This document shows, piece by piece, positions 8,601 to 19,400 of a stretch of 32,089 nt of DNA; the stretch's first letter is position 1; each line of letters starts with the position of its first letter. This DNA is from Mesostigma viride (Eukaryota; Streptophyta; Mesostigmatophyceae; Mesostigmatales; Mesostigmataceae): contig RPFO01000990.1 of assembly GCA_009746045.1 (NCBI GenBank), forward strand, positions 1-32,089, given 5' to 3'. A program made the position numbers and the translations under genes. The notes beneath the pieces are model-generated. The model ran no database searches and was not told where the DNA came from. It worked only from the letters and a program-made list of their open reading frames with translations.

Positions 8601-8982
8601 AACCTCATAGTCACTAGAGGGGGATATAATCCTCATCTGAGCTAGCTGTCCTCTACTGTAGTGGCAGACGAGGTGTTAGTGTAGCGGCTATCCTCAGGGG
8701 CAATTATAACCTGCACCTGCGGACTCCTACCCTGCATTCTAGCCATGGGCCGCGGGGCCCGTGCAAGGGGAGAAAACAGGAGAATGCCCCCAAGGAAGGT
8801 CACTTATCGCAGACGGCAGCCCATTTCTCCTTGTCTATCATGCGCACGCGGATCGAGTACAGATAGATATCCATATATCAGCGCCACTTGCGCTCATACT
8901 ATTCATATTCATATTTGCGGGTGTTCCGAGCCTAGTGATTCGTCTTCGCCCATGCAAGAGGCTAGGTTTTAGTCAGGATATT
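8601..8982. other. No gene recognised
   Basis: This is unique sequence with short overlapping plus-strand frames (75 and 102 codons) that share no recognisable motif. It includes a roughly 28-bp segment around 8876 shared with 8092-8122, which carries a small AGCGC/GCGCT hairpin. Confidence 0.5.
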
Positions 8983-9073
8983 GTTGTGCGGAAACCTTTT
9001 GCCACTCGGCTTCTAAGGTTCCGCACAATGTTACGAGCGATAACAGATTCGCTGGTCAACCAAAGTTAATGCG
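8983..9073. repeat. MITE-like repeat, copy 2 (right end missing)
   Basis: The sequence matches 7784-7873 closely: TTGTGCGGAAACCTTTTGCC, CTTCTAAGGTTCCGCACAAT, CGCTGGTCAACCAAAG. It then diverges at AATGCGC, so the right terminal repeat is lost or replaced by the GC-rich sequence that follows. Confidence 0.75.
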
Positions 9074-9311
9074 CGCGCCGGGTACGCCACCCGTTTGCCC
9101 GCCGCGCCGCGCCCTCAGTCCCGCAGTCCCGCACGCCACCCCCCACGGCCCCTGAAGCCCCAAGGCCCAAAGGTTAGCCTTGCCCGGCGTGCACGCCACA
9201 CAGCGCTCACTTATACCCGGCCGCCCACGTAATTAATTAATTTATTAATTAATTAAACTCGTTCTCCCGTTGGGGAGTCACGGAGCACCGAAGTGCTTTT
9301 AATCCCTCTGT
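9074..9311. other. GC-rich stretch ending in an AT palindrome, no gene seen
   Basis: The sequence is C-rich (GCCGCGCCGCGCC, CCACCCCCCACGGCCCC) up to about 9228. It then switches abruptly to a TAATTAATTAATTTATTAAT palindromic block at 9230-9256. No open frame of interest. Confidence 0.5.
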
Positions 9312-9431
9312 GTGCACAACTATTTGTTTAAACTTTTGTGTAATTATTTTTCTAATGAGATTAGCATAGTACTCCGTGGCATGCCTTTGCGCATGACACG
9401 CAAGTACTTACTTACTTACTTAGTGCACAAC
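9312..9431 (+). mobile_element. (CTTA)n-tailed retroposon copy D with 9-bp target duplication
   Basis: A 102-bp insert (9321-9422) carries the shared unit, with hairpin arms GTGGCATG at 9376-9383 and CATGACAC at 9392-9399, and ends in about five CTTA units. It is bounded by GTGCACAAC at 9312-9320 and 9423-9431. It is slightly longer at the 5' end than copy A and ends at the same 3' point, as expected for variable 5' truncation. Confidence 0.88.
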
Positions 9432-9766
9432 AGGAAGAAAGGGCAGAGACCCCCTTTCTCCTTCATGCCAGAGGCATGCCACAGCTGCAATCAGACCCGA
9501 TAAACGATCCGGCAAGATCTGTGGGTGCAATAAGACCCATGTGAGCATATCATAATTAACAAGGGGCGTGGGCAAGTAATCTGAGCATAGCCATACAGGA
9601 CGTAGCATGGCTGTACAAGGACTAAGCTAAGGGTATGGCTGGTTGTGTACCGTGTGTAGGCGGTGCACGTGGCTAGGTATGGCCGGCACAGCTAGGCAAA
9701 CATTCTTGGCATGGCTGCCATGGCGGCAGTGACTACCAATGGATACAAGCTAGGGCTATTTACAAG
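9432..9766. other. No gene recognised
   Basis: The region is rich in ATGGCT and TGGCATGGCTG words and could be the decayed 3' flank of the minus-strand pseudogene to its right. No open frame with a recognisable motif. Confidence 0.45.
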
Positions 9767-11179
9767 CTATTCTAGCCCGCAGGGGGCGTCCACATCTTGT
9801 GGTTGATTGATCATCAGGTCCCCGCCCCTCCAGTACACCTTGGGCTTCTGGGGGTCCTGCTTGTGGTGGAGGTGTTCCGGCCACAGGTTGCGTCGCTGCT
9901 GCTGCTGGGCGGGGGTCGTTGTCCAGCGTCCAGGTGAGGTCGTGCAACCTCTTGCGACGAGAAAGGAACCGCTGCTTGTCCTCACAGGAGGGGGAGGTGA
10001 GCAGGACTGGTGGGGGAGCCGTCTTGTCCCGTGAGTGGGGAAGGCGGTGGCACCCACGCAGTTCTACCTCACCTACCAGGCCCATGAGGGTAAGGAGCTG
10101 GTCCCGTGTTAAGCTCGTCGGCAAGGGTGGTTGACGTCTCACCTGGCTTCAGACTGGGGGAATCAACGCAGCACCACCTGACCGGTCGCGGCGGGCGCGG
10201 TCGGTGGCCTCCCGTTGTTGTGCCTGGCGAAGGTCAGATTCCAGCTCCTGGAGTTTCGTAGCGATGCATGGCGTCGGTAGTTGAGGCGGTCGCTGTCCGC
10301 AGCAGGTCCGCATTAAGGAGAGGGGCGGGTGGTCGCCAGCATCCTGCCGGGGTGGCTGGGATGCGATGGTGGCCGTCTGCTCCGCTATCAGTTTAGGACC
10401 TGTGAGGCCAGGGCCTCGGTGTGGGCAGTGATGGCTTCAAGCTTCTTCATGAGCACGCCGCACTTGCCCTCCATCTGGTTTAGGCCAGAGACAAGTGCAG
10501 TGTGCGTCTCAGATGCCTGCGCCGCGGTGTGCAGCGCCGTGAACTGGAGCTTGTGGACGACCTTGCTTTCCACATTGGAGACCCGGGCCTCCACCGTGTT
10601 GAGCGTCGTGTTCAGCGAGGTCAGCTTCTCGGCCAACGGCCAGGTAACGTGCTCCTCCAGCACTGCTCGGATGTCATCCTTGCAGAGGGAAGGAGCCGAT
10701 GTGGCTGTCGGCTGCGCAGGCCAGGCTGCATGGGGTGCGGAGCTTAGCGACGATGTTGTCCATAGTTAGCTGGAAGAAGCTGCACAGGATAGCGAGGCGG
10801 TGCCTGAGCTCTGGCCTAGCTGGCGAAGAACGCCTCCAGGTCGTTGGCGGGGATGGGCCCTAAGGCCCCAAGGAGCTTGCGTTCTTGTGCTAAGAAATGC
10901 ACTATTTCGGCGCATTCTTCCTTGGTCAGTTGCAGCTAGCCAGTTGCTGAAAGAAAAGCAGGCCCCAAGGAGCTTGCGTTCTTGTGCTAAGAAATGTACT
11001 ATTTCGGCGCATTCTTCCTCAATGGTCAGTTGCAGCCAGTTGCTGAAAGAAAAGCGGTCGTAATCTGGTAGGTACTTTCGCAATTTGTGTTCATGGCAGG
11101 GTTTCTTGAGGCTGTTCGGGCGAGGCTGTGGGCGATGGGTTTGCTGGCGATGGGTTGGCGGGCCCAGACGGCTGGGCAA
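9767..11179 (-). pseudogene. Frame-broken coiled-coil protein remnant
   Basis: Minus-strand reading yields a series of coding-like segments in shifting frames. In order they are RKYLPDYDRFSFSNWLQLTI, EECAEIVHFLAQERKLLGAL, GPIPANDLEAFFAS, and LCSFFQLTMDNIVAKL. These are followed by a 91-codon stretch (10663-10388) with heptad-like leucine spacing (LAEKLTSLNTTLNTVEARVS, MEGKCGVLMKKLEAI), then KLQELESDLRQAQQREATDR near 10190-10260. The end has two competing frames, one finishing VYWRGGDLMINQPQDVDAPC near 9770. Stops and frame changes between the pieces make it a pseudogene. Base composition is more GC-rich than the AT-rich DNA to its left. Coiled-coil first ORFs are common in LINEs, and gag-like proteins also fit, but I recognise no specific family. 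Minus-strand order places it 3' of the RT remnant at 11278-11800. Confidence 0.5.
10863..11055. repeat. 97-bp tandem duplication inside the coiled-coil pseudogene
   Basis: AGGCCCCAAGGAGCTTGCGT begins at 10863 and again at 10960, and both units end with GTTGCTGAAAGAAAAGC. They differ by one substitution in the AAATGYACTATTTCGG section and by small indels near TTGGTCAG/TCAATGGTCAG. The unit length is not a multiple of three, so the duplication itself breaks the minus-strand frame. Confidence 0.92.
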
Positions 11180-11277
11180 GGACGATGGCGAGTGGGTTGG
11201 GCTGGGAGCCGGAAAGCTCCTTTTCCAAACCTCGCTTTGCTTTTGGAGTCGTCATAGCTGCTTGTCACGTGCGTAAC

Positions 11278-11800
11278 TTAATTTGTCGAGGAGGAGGTGT
11301 CTACCTGGTTAATTGGTTGGCCAGTCCTAAGCCCGCCCGCAGGGCCGACATCAGTATTCACCTGGTCTGTGCAGGCTGGCCGGCCAAGAGGAGGCGGCGG
11401 TGTCAGATGGTATGGGTGACAAGAGGGAGCTCGCAGTAGAGCTCGGCCCGGGTGCGGCGCTCTTGGCAGCGGACGCCGAGGATGTGAGGGAGCATTCGAG
11501 TGACTAGTGCCGTCAAGCTGCTTGCTCAGTGCCTGGTCCACGGGTCCACGTACGCCTCGCAGCCGTAAAGGAGGATATATGCTGAGGACCGACATGCAAC
11601 CGAGCCTTGAACAGAATGCGCTTGAGCCGCTCACTCAGTTAGCGACATGTCCAGAACCTACATGTCGAGGCGGCGGAGGGCCGCCCAGCCGGCCCAGGCC
11701 TGGGCAATGCGGGTGTTGATGCCGTCCGCCGTGGAGGGGAGCCCGCTGCCAAGGAGCTTGAAGCGAGTCGCCGGGGGGATTGGGCTGCATGCCGTCCTAA
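11278..11800 (-). pseudogene. LINE reverse transcriptase C-terminal remnant
   Basis: The minus strand reads ATRFKLLGSGLPSTADGI and NTRIAQAWAGWAALRRLDM (11771 downwards), a stop, then MSLTE, then ILLYGCEAYVDPWTRH (about 11573-11530). After a frame change it reads RMLPHILGVRCQERRTRAEL and YCELPLVTHTI to a stop at 11403-11405. This order is the hallmark of the region after the catalytic core in many non-LTR elements: fkyLGs, Ri..a..a...l, LLYG.E.w, then R.LR.ILGv.w..r..n.el. The YADD core itself is missing, replaced at 11805 by unrelated DNA. Several stops and at least two frame shifts show it is dead. Family recognition is by motif. I cannot tell whether it belongs with the RT pieces at 6083-7100. 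Confidence 0.8.
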
Positions 11801-11887
11801 AAGCTTACTAGGAATATGATATGCAATTTAGCTTGATCTGACATCATATCTAGGCTGTCAGGCTCTACAACCAATGATGCAACAACC

Positions 11888-11994
11888 TGAAGATAATTTG
11901 AAAAAATATGTAGTCGTTTTTTCTAATGAGGTTAGCATAGTACTCCATGGCATGCCCATGCCCATGACACGCAAGTACTTACTTGATGATAATT
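11888..11994 (+). mobile_element. (CTTA)n-tailed retroposon copy E with imperfect target duplication
   Basis: The shared part TTTTTTCTAATGAGGTTAGC, the ATGGCATG/CATGACAC hairpin and a two-unit CTTA tail lie between TGAAGATAATT (11888-11898) and TGATGATAATT (11984-11994), which match at 10 of 11 bases. The insert lies just to the right of the LINE RT remnant and is on the opposite strand. Confidence 0.78.
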
Positions 11995-12180
11995 GATCGA
12001 GTCCGAGCTCCAACACAAAATGCAGCATGACGTGCTCACGTGCACCAGACTACGGCAATTAGTAAGTATGTCAAGGAGTGTTACGACATGTACAGTCTAT
12101 GTTGTTGCCTACACAATCAAACGTGAAGCCTTTTATGAATGGTGCGCCTTTAGTGACTTACTAAGAAGCTAAACATCATT
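11995..12180. other. Unique spacer before the satellite, no gene
   Basis: This is AT-richer unique sequence. The change to the G-rich satellite at 12181 is abrupt. Confidence 0.6.
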
Positions 12181-12904
12181 GCGAGGGCGAGGGGGAGGGC
12201 GAGGGCGAGGGCGAGGGCGAGGGCGATCGAGGGCGAGGGCGAGGGCGAGGGCGAGGGCGAGGGCGAGGGCGAGGGCCAGGGCGAGGGCGAGTGAAAGCGA
12301 TGGAAAGCGAGGGCGAGGGGAAGCGCGCAGGTGTAGGTAGTGGAGAGGGAGCATCAGAATGAAAGCGAGGGTAAAAGGGCCAGGGCTAGGTAGGGTGAGG
12401 ATGGGCCCCAGTGCGCGAGTGTGCAGATGGGACCTGAGCGAGGGCGAGGGCAAGTGCGCCCAGGTGAGGGCCAGTGAGGGCGGGGGTGATGGCATCCAGT
12501 TGACTACTAACGATTAAAGGCGAAGTGAGGTGTGCGTGGGTTTTCCACCGGGCGATTGCAAAGGGGCGCAGGGCAAGGGCACCTGAGTGATGGTGCGAGG
12601 TTGGGGGGGAGGGTGCAGGCCAGAGCAAGAGCCAGGGCTATGGCGATGGTGAAGGCTAGGTAGGGCAAGGGGGGGCCCCACTGGGCAAACAAATGGACAG
12701 GGGGCCTGAGCGAGGGCGCGGGCAAGAGGTGCCATTACAATTCGTTCAAGTGGCCCGCCGGAGCGGCTGTACAATTTTTCCCAGTGAGCGCGCTGCCAAG
12801 TGTACTTGTGGGCAAATTTTTAGGTGCCCCGTCACTTCGAGGTACTAAAAATTAGGCTACGGTACGAATTCAGCGAATTTCAGCGAATTTTCAGTCGAAC
12901 CAAA

Positions 12905-13105
12905 GGAAGTGACGCCAACTACCAAAAAGTTTCCGTTACGAATTTTCAGCCCAACGTACACTCGCGCAAAATGAAGTGACGGCAACTACCAAAAAGTTTC
13001 CGTTACGAATTTTCACTCCCACACGTTTGCACAAGAGGAAGTGACGGCAACTACCAAACAGTTTCCGTTACGAATTTTCAGTCCCACACTTCGCGCAAAT
13101 TTTAG
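12905..13105. repeat. Three ~66-bp internal repeats of the 790-bp element
   Basis: GAAGTGACGSCAACTACCAA followed by GTTTCCGTTACGAATTTTCA starts near 12906, 12973 and 13038. The intervening sequence is more variable. Subterminal repeats of this kind often serve transposase binding, which is inference here. Confidence 0.9.
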
Positions 13106-13405
13106 TGAGGGCTGCACGCAAGCTACCTTTCAAAATTTTGCGCTAGTATGGAACGCATTTCATTCGTCTGGAGGAACGCTGCCCGCCAACTACCCCCGTT
13201 CAGAATGTTCCGCCGAAATTTACTTGAGATTTGGAAATCTGAACGTGCGCGCAAATTTTAGTAGGGCTGCACGCAAGCTACCTTTCAAAATTTTGCGCAA
13301 GTATGGAACGCAATTAATTCGTCCGGAGGAATGCTGCTCGTCAACTGCCCCCGTTCAGAAAGTTGCGCCGAACTTTACTTGAGATTTGGAAATCTGAACG
13401 TGCGG
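13093..13405. repeat. Two ~156-bp internal repeats of the 790-bp element
   Basis: GCGCAAATTTTAGT, GGGCTGCACGCAAGCTACCT, CCCCCGTTCAGAA and GAGATTTGGAAATCTGAACG occur in order in both 13093-13248 and 13249-13405. They lie beside the 66-bp repeats, so most of the element's interior is tandem repeat. A 113-codon plus-strand frame at 13041-13382 spans both and is a by-product. Confidence 0.92.
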
Positions 13406-16400
13406 TTGGAGTTTCGCGGGGAAACCCAAGTTCCCTAGTAATTCACCAATGACGCGCTTCGAACACTTGTCCGCTAAAACCTAAGCAGCCGCTCCGGCTG
13501 GCCACTTAAACGAAACTTGATGCGCGCAGAGGAAGGCTGCGGATGAGTGAGCCTGAGTGAGGGCAGCAGAGCTAGGGCTGTGCTCTAGGGTGAGAGTGAG
13601 GGTGAGGGCTGGGGACGCTGAGCATTAGCGAGGGCCATAGCAGGGATGAAGACAATGGAGGGTGAGGGTGGCCCCCACCGGGCGAGGGCGAGGGTGAGGG
13701 CGAGGGCGAGGGCGAGGGCGAGGGCGAGTGAAAGCGATGGAAAGCGAGGGCGAGGGAAAGCGCGCAGGTGTAGGTAGTGGAGAGGGAGCAGCAGAATGAA
13801 AGCGAGGGTAAAAGGGCAGGGGCTAGGTAGGGTGAGGATGGGCCCCAGTGCGCGAGTGTGCAGATGGGACCTGAGCGAGGGCGAGGGCAAGTGCGCCCAG
13901 GTGAGGGCCAGCGAGGGCGGGGGTGATGGCACCGAGTTGACTACTAACGATTGAAGGCGAAGTGAGGTGTGGGTGGGTTTTCCACCGGGCGATTGCAAAG
14001 GGGCCCAGGGCAAGGGCACCTGAGTGCATCATGGTGCGAGGTTGGGGGTGAGGGTAAAGGCCAGAGCAACTTGAGGCCAGGTCTATAGCGATGGTGAAGG
14101 CTAGTGTAGGGCGAGGGCGGGCCCCACTGGGCAAACAAATGGACAGGGGGCCTGAGCAAGGGCGCGGGCGAGAGGTGCAGAGGAAGGCTGCGGGTGAGAG
14201 AGGCTGAGTGAGGGCAGCAGAGCTAGGGCTGTGCTTTAGGGTGGGAGTGAGGGTGAGGGCTGGGGACACTGAACATAAGCGAGGGCCATAGCGGGGATGA
14301 AGACCAAGGAGAGTGAGGGTGGCCCTCACCTGGCGAGGGCGAGGGCGAGTGAAAGCGATGGAAAGCGAGGGCGAGGGGAAGCGCGCAGGTGTAGGTAGTG
14401 GAGAGGGAGCAGCAGAATGAAAGCGAGGGTACGGTAAAAGGGCCAGGGCTAGGTAGGGTGAGGATGGGCCCCAGTGCGCGAGTGTGCAGATGGGACCTGA
14501 GCGAGGGCGAGGGCAAGTGCGCCCAGGTGAGGGCCAGTGTGGGCGGGGGTGATGGCACCGAGTTGACTACTAACGATTAAAGGCGAAGTGAGGTGTGGGT
14601 GGGTTTCCACCGGGCGATTGCAAAGGGGCGCAGGGCAAGGGCACCTGAGTGATGGTGCGAGGTTGGGGGGGAGGGTGCAGGCCAGAGCAAGAGCCAGGGC
14701 TATGGCGATGGTGAAGGCTAGGTAGGGCGAGGGGGGCCCCACTGGGCAAACAAATGGACAGGGGGCCTGAGCGAGGGCGCGGGCAAGAGGTGCAGAGGAA
14801 GGCTGCGGGTGAGTGAGCCTGAGTGAGGGCAGCAGAGCTAGGGCTGTGCTCTAGGGTGAGAGTGAGGGTGAGGGCTGGGGACGCTGAGCATAAGCGAGGG
14901 CCATAGCGGGGATGAAGACAATGGAGGGTGAGGGTGGCCCCCACAGGGCGAGGGCGAGGGTGAGGGCGAGGGGGAGGGCGAGGGCCAGGGCGAGTGAAAG
15001 CGATGAAAAGCGAGGGCGAGGGAAAGCGCGCAGGTGTAGGTAGTGGAGAGGGAGCAGCAGAATGAAACCGAGGGTAGAAAGGCCAGGGCTAGGTAGGGTG
15101 AGGATGGGCCCCAGTGCGCCAGTGTGCAGATGGGACCTGAGTGAGGGCGAGGGCAAGTGAGCCCAGGTGAGGGCCAGTGAGGGCGGGGGTGATGGCACCG
15201 AGTTGAGTTGACTACTAACGATTACAGGTGAAGTGAGGTGTGGGTGGGTTTTCCACCGGGCGATTGCAAAGGGGCGCAGGGCAAGGGCACCTGAGTGATG
15301 GTGCGAGGTTGGGGGGGAGGGTGCAGGCCAGAGCAAGAGCCAGGGCTATGGCTATGGTGAAGGCTGGGTAGGGCGAGGGCGGGCCCCACTGGGCAAACAA
15401 ATGGACAGGGGGCCTGAGCGAGGGCGCGGGCAAGAGGTGCAGAGGAAGGCTGCGGATGAGTGAGCCTGAGTGAGGGCAGCAGAGCTAGGGCTGTGCTTTA
15501 GGGTGAGAGTGAGGGTGAGGGCTGGGGACGCTGAGCATAAGCGAGGGCCATAGCGGGGATGAAGACAATGGAGGGTGAGGGTGGCCCCCACAGGGCGAGG
15601 GCGAGGGTGAGGGCGAGGGCGAGGGCGAGGGCGAGGGCGAGGGCGAGGGCGAGGGCGAGTGAAAGCGATGAAAAGCGAGGGCGAGGGGAAGCGCGCAGGT
15701 GTAGGTAGCGGAGAGGGAGCAGCAGAATGAAAGCGAGGGTAAAAGGGCAGGGGCTAGGTAGGGACGTAGGGTGAGGATGGGCCCCAGTGCGCGAGTGTGC
15801 AGATGGGACCTGAGCGAGGGCGAGGGCAAGTGAGCCCAGGTGAGGGCCAGTGAGTGCGGGGGTGATGGCACCGAGTTGACTACTAACGATTAAAGGCGAA
15901 GTGAGGTGTGGGTGGGTTTTCCACCGGGCGATTGCAAAGGGGCCCAGGGCAAGGGCACCTGAGTGATGGTGCGAGGTTGGGGGGAGGGTGCAGGCCAGAG
16001 CAAGAGCCAGGGCTATGGCGATGGTGAAGGCTAGGTAGGGCGAGGGGGGCCCCACTGGGCAAACAAATGGACAGGGGGCCTGAGCGAGGGCGCGGGCGAG
16101 AGGTGCAGAGGAAGGCTGCGGGTGAGAGAGGCTGAGTGAGGGCAGCAGAGCTGGGGCTGTGCTTTAGGGTGGGAGTGAGGGTGAGGGCTGGGGACACTGA
16201 ACATAAGCGAGGGCCATAGCGGGGATGAAGACCAAGGAGAGTGAGGGTGGCCCTCACCTGGCGAGGGCGAGGGCGAGTGAAAGCGATGGAAAGCGAGGGC
16301 CAGGGGAAGCGCGCAGGTGTAGGTAGTGGAGAGGGAGCAGCAGAATGAAAGCGAGGGTAAAAGGGCCAGGGCTAGGTAGGGTGAGGATGGGCCCCAGTGC

Positions 16401-19400
16401 GCGAGTGTGCAGATGGGACCTGAGCGAGGGCGAGGGCAAGTGAGCCCAGGTGAGGGCCAGTGAGGGCGGGGGTGATGGCACCGAGTTGACTACTAACGAT
16501 TAAGGTGAAGTGAGGTGTGGGTGGGTTTTCCACCGGGCGATTGCAAAGGGGCGCAGGGCAAGGGCACCTGAGTGATGGTGCGAGGTTGGGGGGAGGGTGC
16601 AGGCCAGAGCAAGAGCCAGGGCTATGGCGATGGTGAAGGCTAGGTAGGGCGAGGGCGGGCCCCACTGGGCAAACAAATGCACAGGGGGCCTGAGCGAGGG
16701 CGCGGGCGAGAGGTGCAGAGGAAGGCTGCGGGTGAGAGAGGCTGAGTGAGGGCAGCAGAGCTAGGGCTGTGCTTTAGGGTGGGAGTGAGGGTGAGGGCTG
16801 GGGACACTGAACATAAGCGAGGGCCATAGCGGGGATGAAGACCAAGGAGAGTGAGGGTGGCCCTCACCTGGCGAGGGCGAGGGCGAGGGCGAGGGCGAGT
16901 GAAAGCGATGGAAAGCGAGGGCGAGGGGAAGCGCGCAGGTGTAGGTAGTGGAGAGGGAGCAGCAGAATGAAAGCGAGGGTAGAAGGGCCAGGGCTAGGTA
17001 GGGTGAGGATGGGCCCCAGTGCGCGAGTGTGCAGATGGGACCTGAGCGAGGGCGAGGGCAAGTGAGCCCAGGTGAGGGCCAGTGAGGGCGGGGGTGATGG
17101 CACCGAGTTGACTACTAACGATTAAAGGCGAAGTGAGGTGTGGGTGGGTTTTCCACCGGGCGATTGCAAAGGGGCGCAGGGCAAGGGCACCTGAGTGATG
17201 GTGCGAGGTTGGGGGGAGGGTGCAGGCCAGAGCAAGAGCCAGGGCTATGGCGATGGTGAAGGCTAGGTAGGGCGAGGGGGGCCCCACTGGGCAAACAAAT
17301 GGACAGGGGGCCTGAGCGAGGGCGCGGGCAAGAGGTGCAGAGGAAGGCTGCGGGTGAGTGAGCCTGAGTGAGGGCAGCAGAGCTAGGGCTGTGCTTTAGG
17401 GTGGGAGTGAGGGTGAGGGCTGGGGACACTGAACATAAGCGAGGGCCATAGCGGGGATGAAGACCAAGGAGAGTGAGGGTGGCCCCACAGGGCGAGGGCG
17501 AGGGTGAGGGCGAGGGCGAGGGCGAGTGAAAGCGATGGAAAGCGAGGGCGAGGGGAAGCGCGCAGGTGTAGGTAGTGGAGAGGGAGCAGCAGAATGAAAG
17601 CGAGGGTAGAAGGGCCAGGGCTAGGTAGGGTGAGGATGGGCCCCAGTGCGCGAGTGTGCAGATGGGACCTGAGCGAGGGCGAGGGCAAGTGAGCCCAGGT
17701 GAGGGCCAGTGAGGGCGGGGGTGATGGCACCGAGTTGACTACTAACGATTAAGGCGAAGTGAGGTGTGGGTGGGTTTTCCACCGGGCGATTGCAAAGGGG
17801 CGCAGGGCAAGGGCACCTGAGTGATGGTGCGAGGTTGGGGGGGAGGGTGCAGGCCAGAGCAAGAGCCAGGGCTATGGCGATGGTGAAGGCTAGGTAGGGC
17901 GAGGGCGGGCCCCACTGGGCAAACAAATGGACAGGGGGCCTGAGCGAGGGCGCGGGCGAGAGGTGCAGAGGAAGGCTGCGGGTGAGAGAGCTGAGTGAGG
18001 GCAGCAGAGCTAGGGCTGTGCTTTAGGGTGGAGTGAGGGTGAGGGCTGGGGACGCTGAACATAAGCGAGGGCCATAGCGGGGATGAAGACCAAGGAGGTG
18101 AGGGTGGCCCCCACAGGGCGAGGGCGAGGGTGAGGGCGAGGGAGGGCGAGGGCGAGGGCGAGTGAAAGCGATGAAAAGCGAGGGCGAGGGGAAGCGCGCA
18201 GGTGTAGGTAGTGGAGAGGGAGCAGCAGAATGAAAGCGAGGGTAGAAGGGCAGGGCTAGGTAGGGTGGGTGAGGATGGGCCCCAGTGCGCGAGTGTGCAG
18301 ATGGGACCTGAGCGAGGGCGAGGGCAAGTGAGCCCAGGTGAGGGCCAGTGAGGGCGGGGGTGATGGCACCGAGTTGACTACTAACGATTAAAGGCGAAGT
18401 GAGGTGTGGGTGGGTTTTCCACCGGGCGATTGCAAAGGGGCCCAGGGCAAGGGCACCTGAGTGATGGTGCGAGGTTGGGGGGGAGGGTGCAGGCCAGAGC
18501 AAGAGCCAGGGCTATGGCGATGGTGAAGGCTAGGTAGGGCGAGGGGGGCCCCACTGGGCAAACAAATGGACAGGGGGCCTGAGCGAGGGCGCGGGCGAGA
18601 GGTGCAGAGGAAGGCTGCGGGTGAGAGAGGCTGAGTGAGGGCAGCAGAGCTAGGGCTGTGCTTTAGGGTGGGAGTGAGGGTGAGGGCTGGGGACACTGAA
18701 CATAAGCGAGGGCCATAGCGGGGATGAAGACCAAGGAGAGTGAGGGTGGCCCTCACCTGGCGAGGGCGAGGGCGAGTGAAAGCGATGGAAAGCGAGGGCG
18801 AGGGGAAGCGCGCAGGTGTAGGTAGTGGAGAGGGAGCAGCAGAATGAAAGCGAGGGTAGAAGGGCCAGGGCTAGGTAGGGTGAGGATGGGCCCCAGTGCG
18901 CGAGTGTGCAGATGGGACCTGAGCGAGGGCGAGGGCAAGTGAGCCCAGGTGAGGGCCAGTGAGGGCGGGGGTGATGGCACCGAGTTGACTACTAACGATT
19001 AAAGGCGAAGTGAGGTGTGGGTGGGTTTTCCACCGGGCGATTGCAAAGGGGCGCAGGGCAAGGGCACCTGAGTGATGGTGCGAGGTTGGGGGGGAGGGTG
19101 CAGGCCAGAGCAAGAGCCAGGGCTATGGCGATGGTGAAGGCTAGGTAGGGCGAGGGCGGGCCCCACTGGGCAAACAAATGCACAGGGGGCCTGAGCGAGG
19201 GCGGGGGCGAGAGGTGCAGAGGAAGGCTGCGGGTGAGAGAGGCTGAGTGAGGGCAGCAGAGCTAGGGCTGTGCTTTAGGGTGGGAGTGAGGGTGAGGGCT
19301 GGGGACACTGAACATAAGCGAGGGCCATAGCGGGGATGAAGACCAAGGAGAGTGAGGGTGGCCCTCACCTGGCGAGGGCGAGGGCGAGGGCGAGGGCGAG

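Larger units (their letters stand above)
12733..13522. mobile_element. 790-bp element with 29-bp inverted ends inserted in the satellite
   Basis: The left end contains CAAGTGGCCCGCCGGAGCGG (inside 12741-12769). The right end, read on the other strand (13514-13486), matches 27 of 29 bases. Before the left end the satellite stops at GCAAGAGGTGC and after the right end it resumes at GCAGAGGAAGGCTGCGG, which are adjacent in other monomers. The satellite tag spacing across this point is 1436 bp. Subtracting 790 leaves 646 bp, one normal monomer. No transposase is encoded, so it is non-autonomous. The target duplication is not clear (only GC is shared). Confidence 0.85.

Noticed and set aside
8665-8700. 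A-box-like GTGTTAGTGTAGCGGC suggesting another tRNA or SINE head
   Set aside because: No B box follows at a suitable distance and no cloverleaf can be built.
11128-11439. 103-codon plus-strand frame
   Set aside because: It is antisense to the coiled-coil and RT remnants, whose minus-strand motifs are much more convincing.
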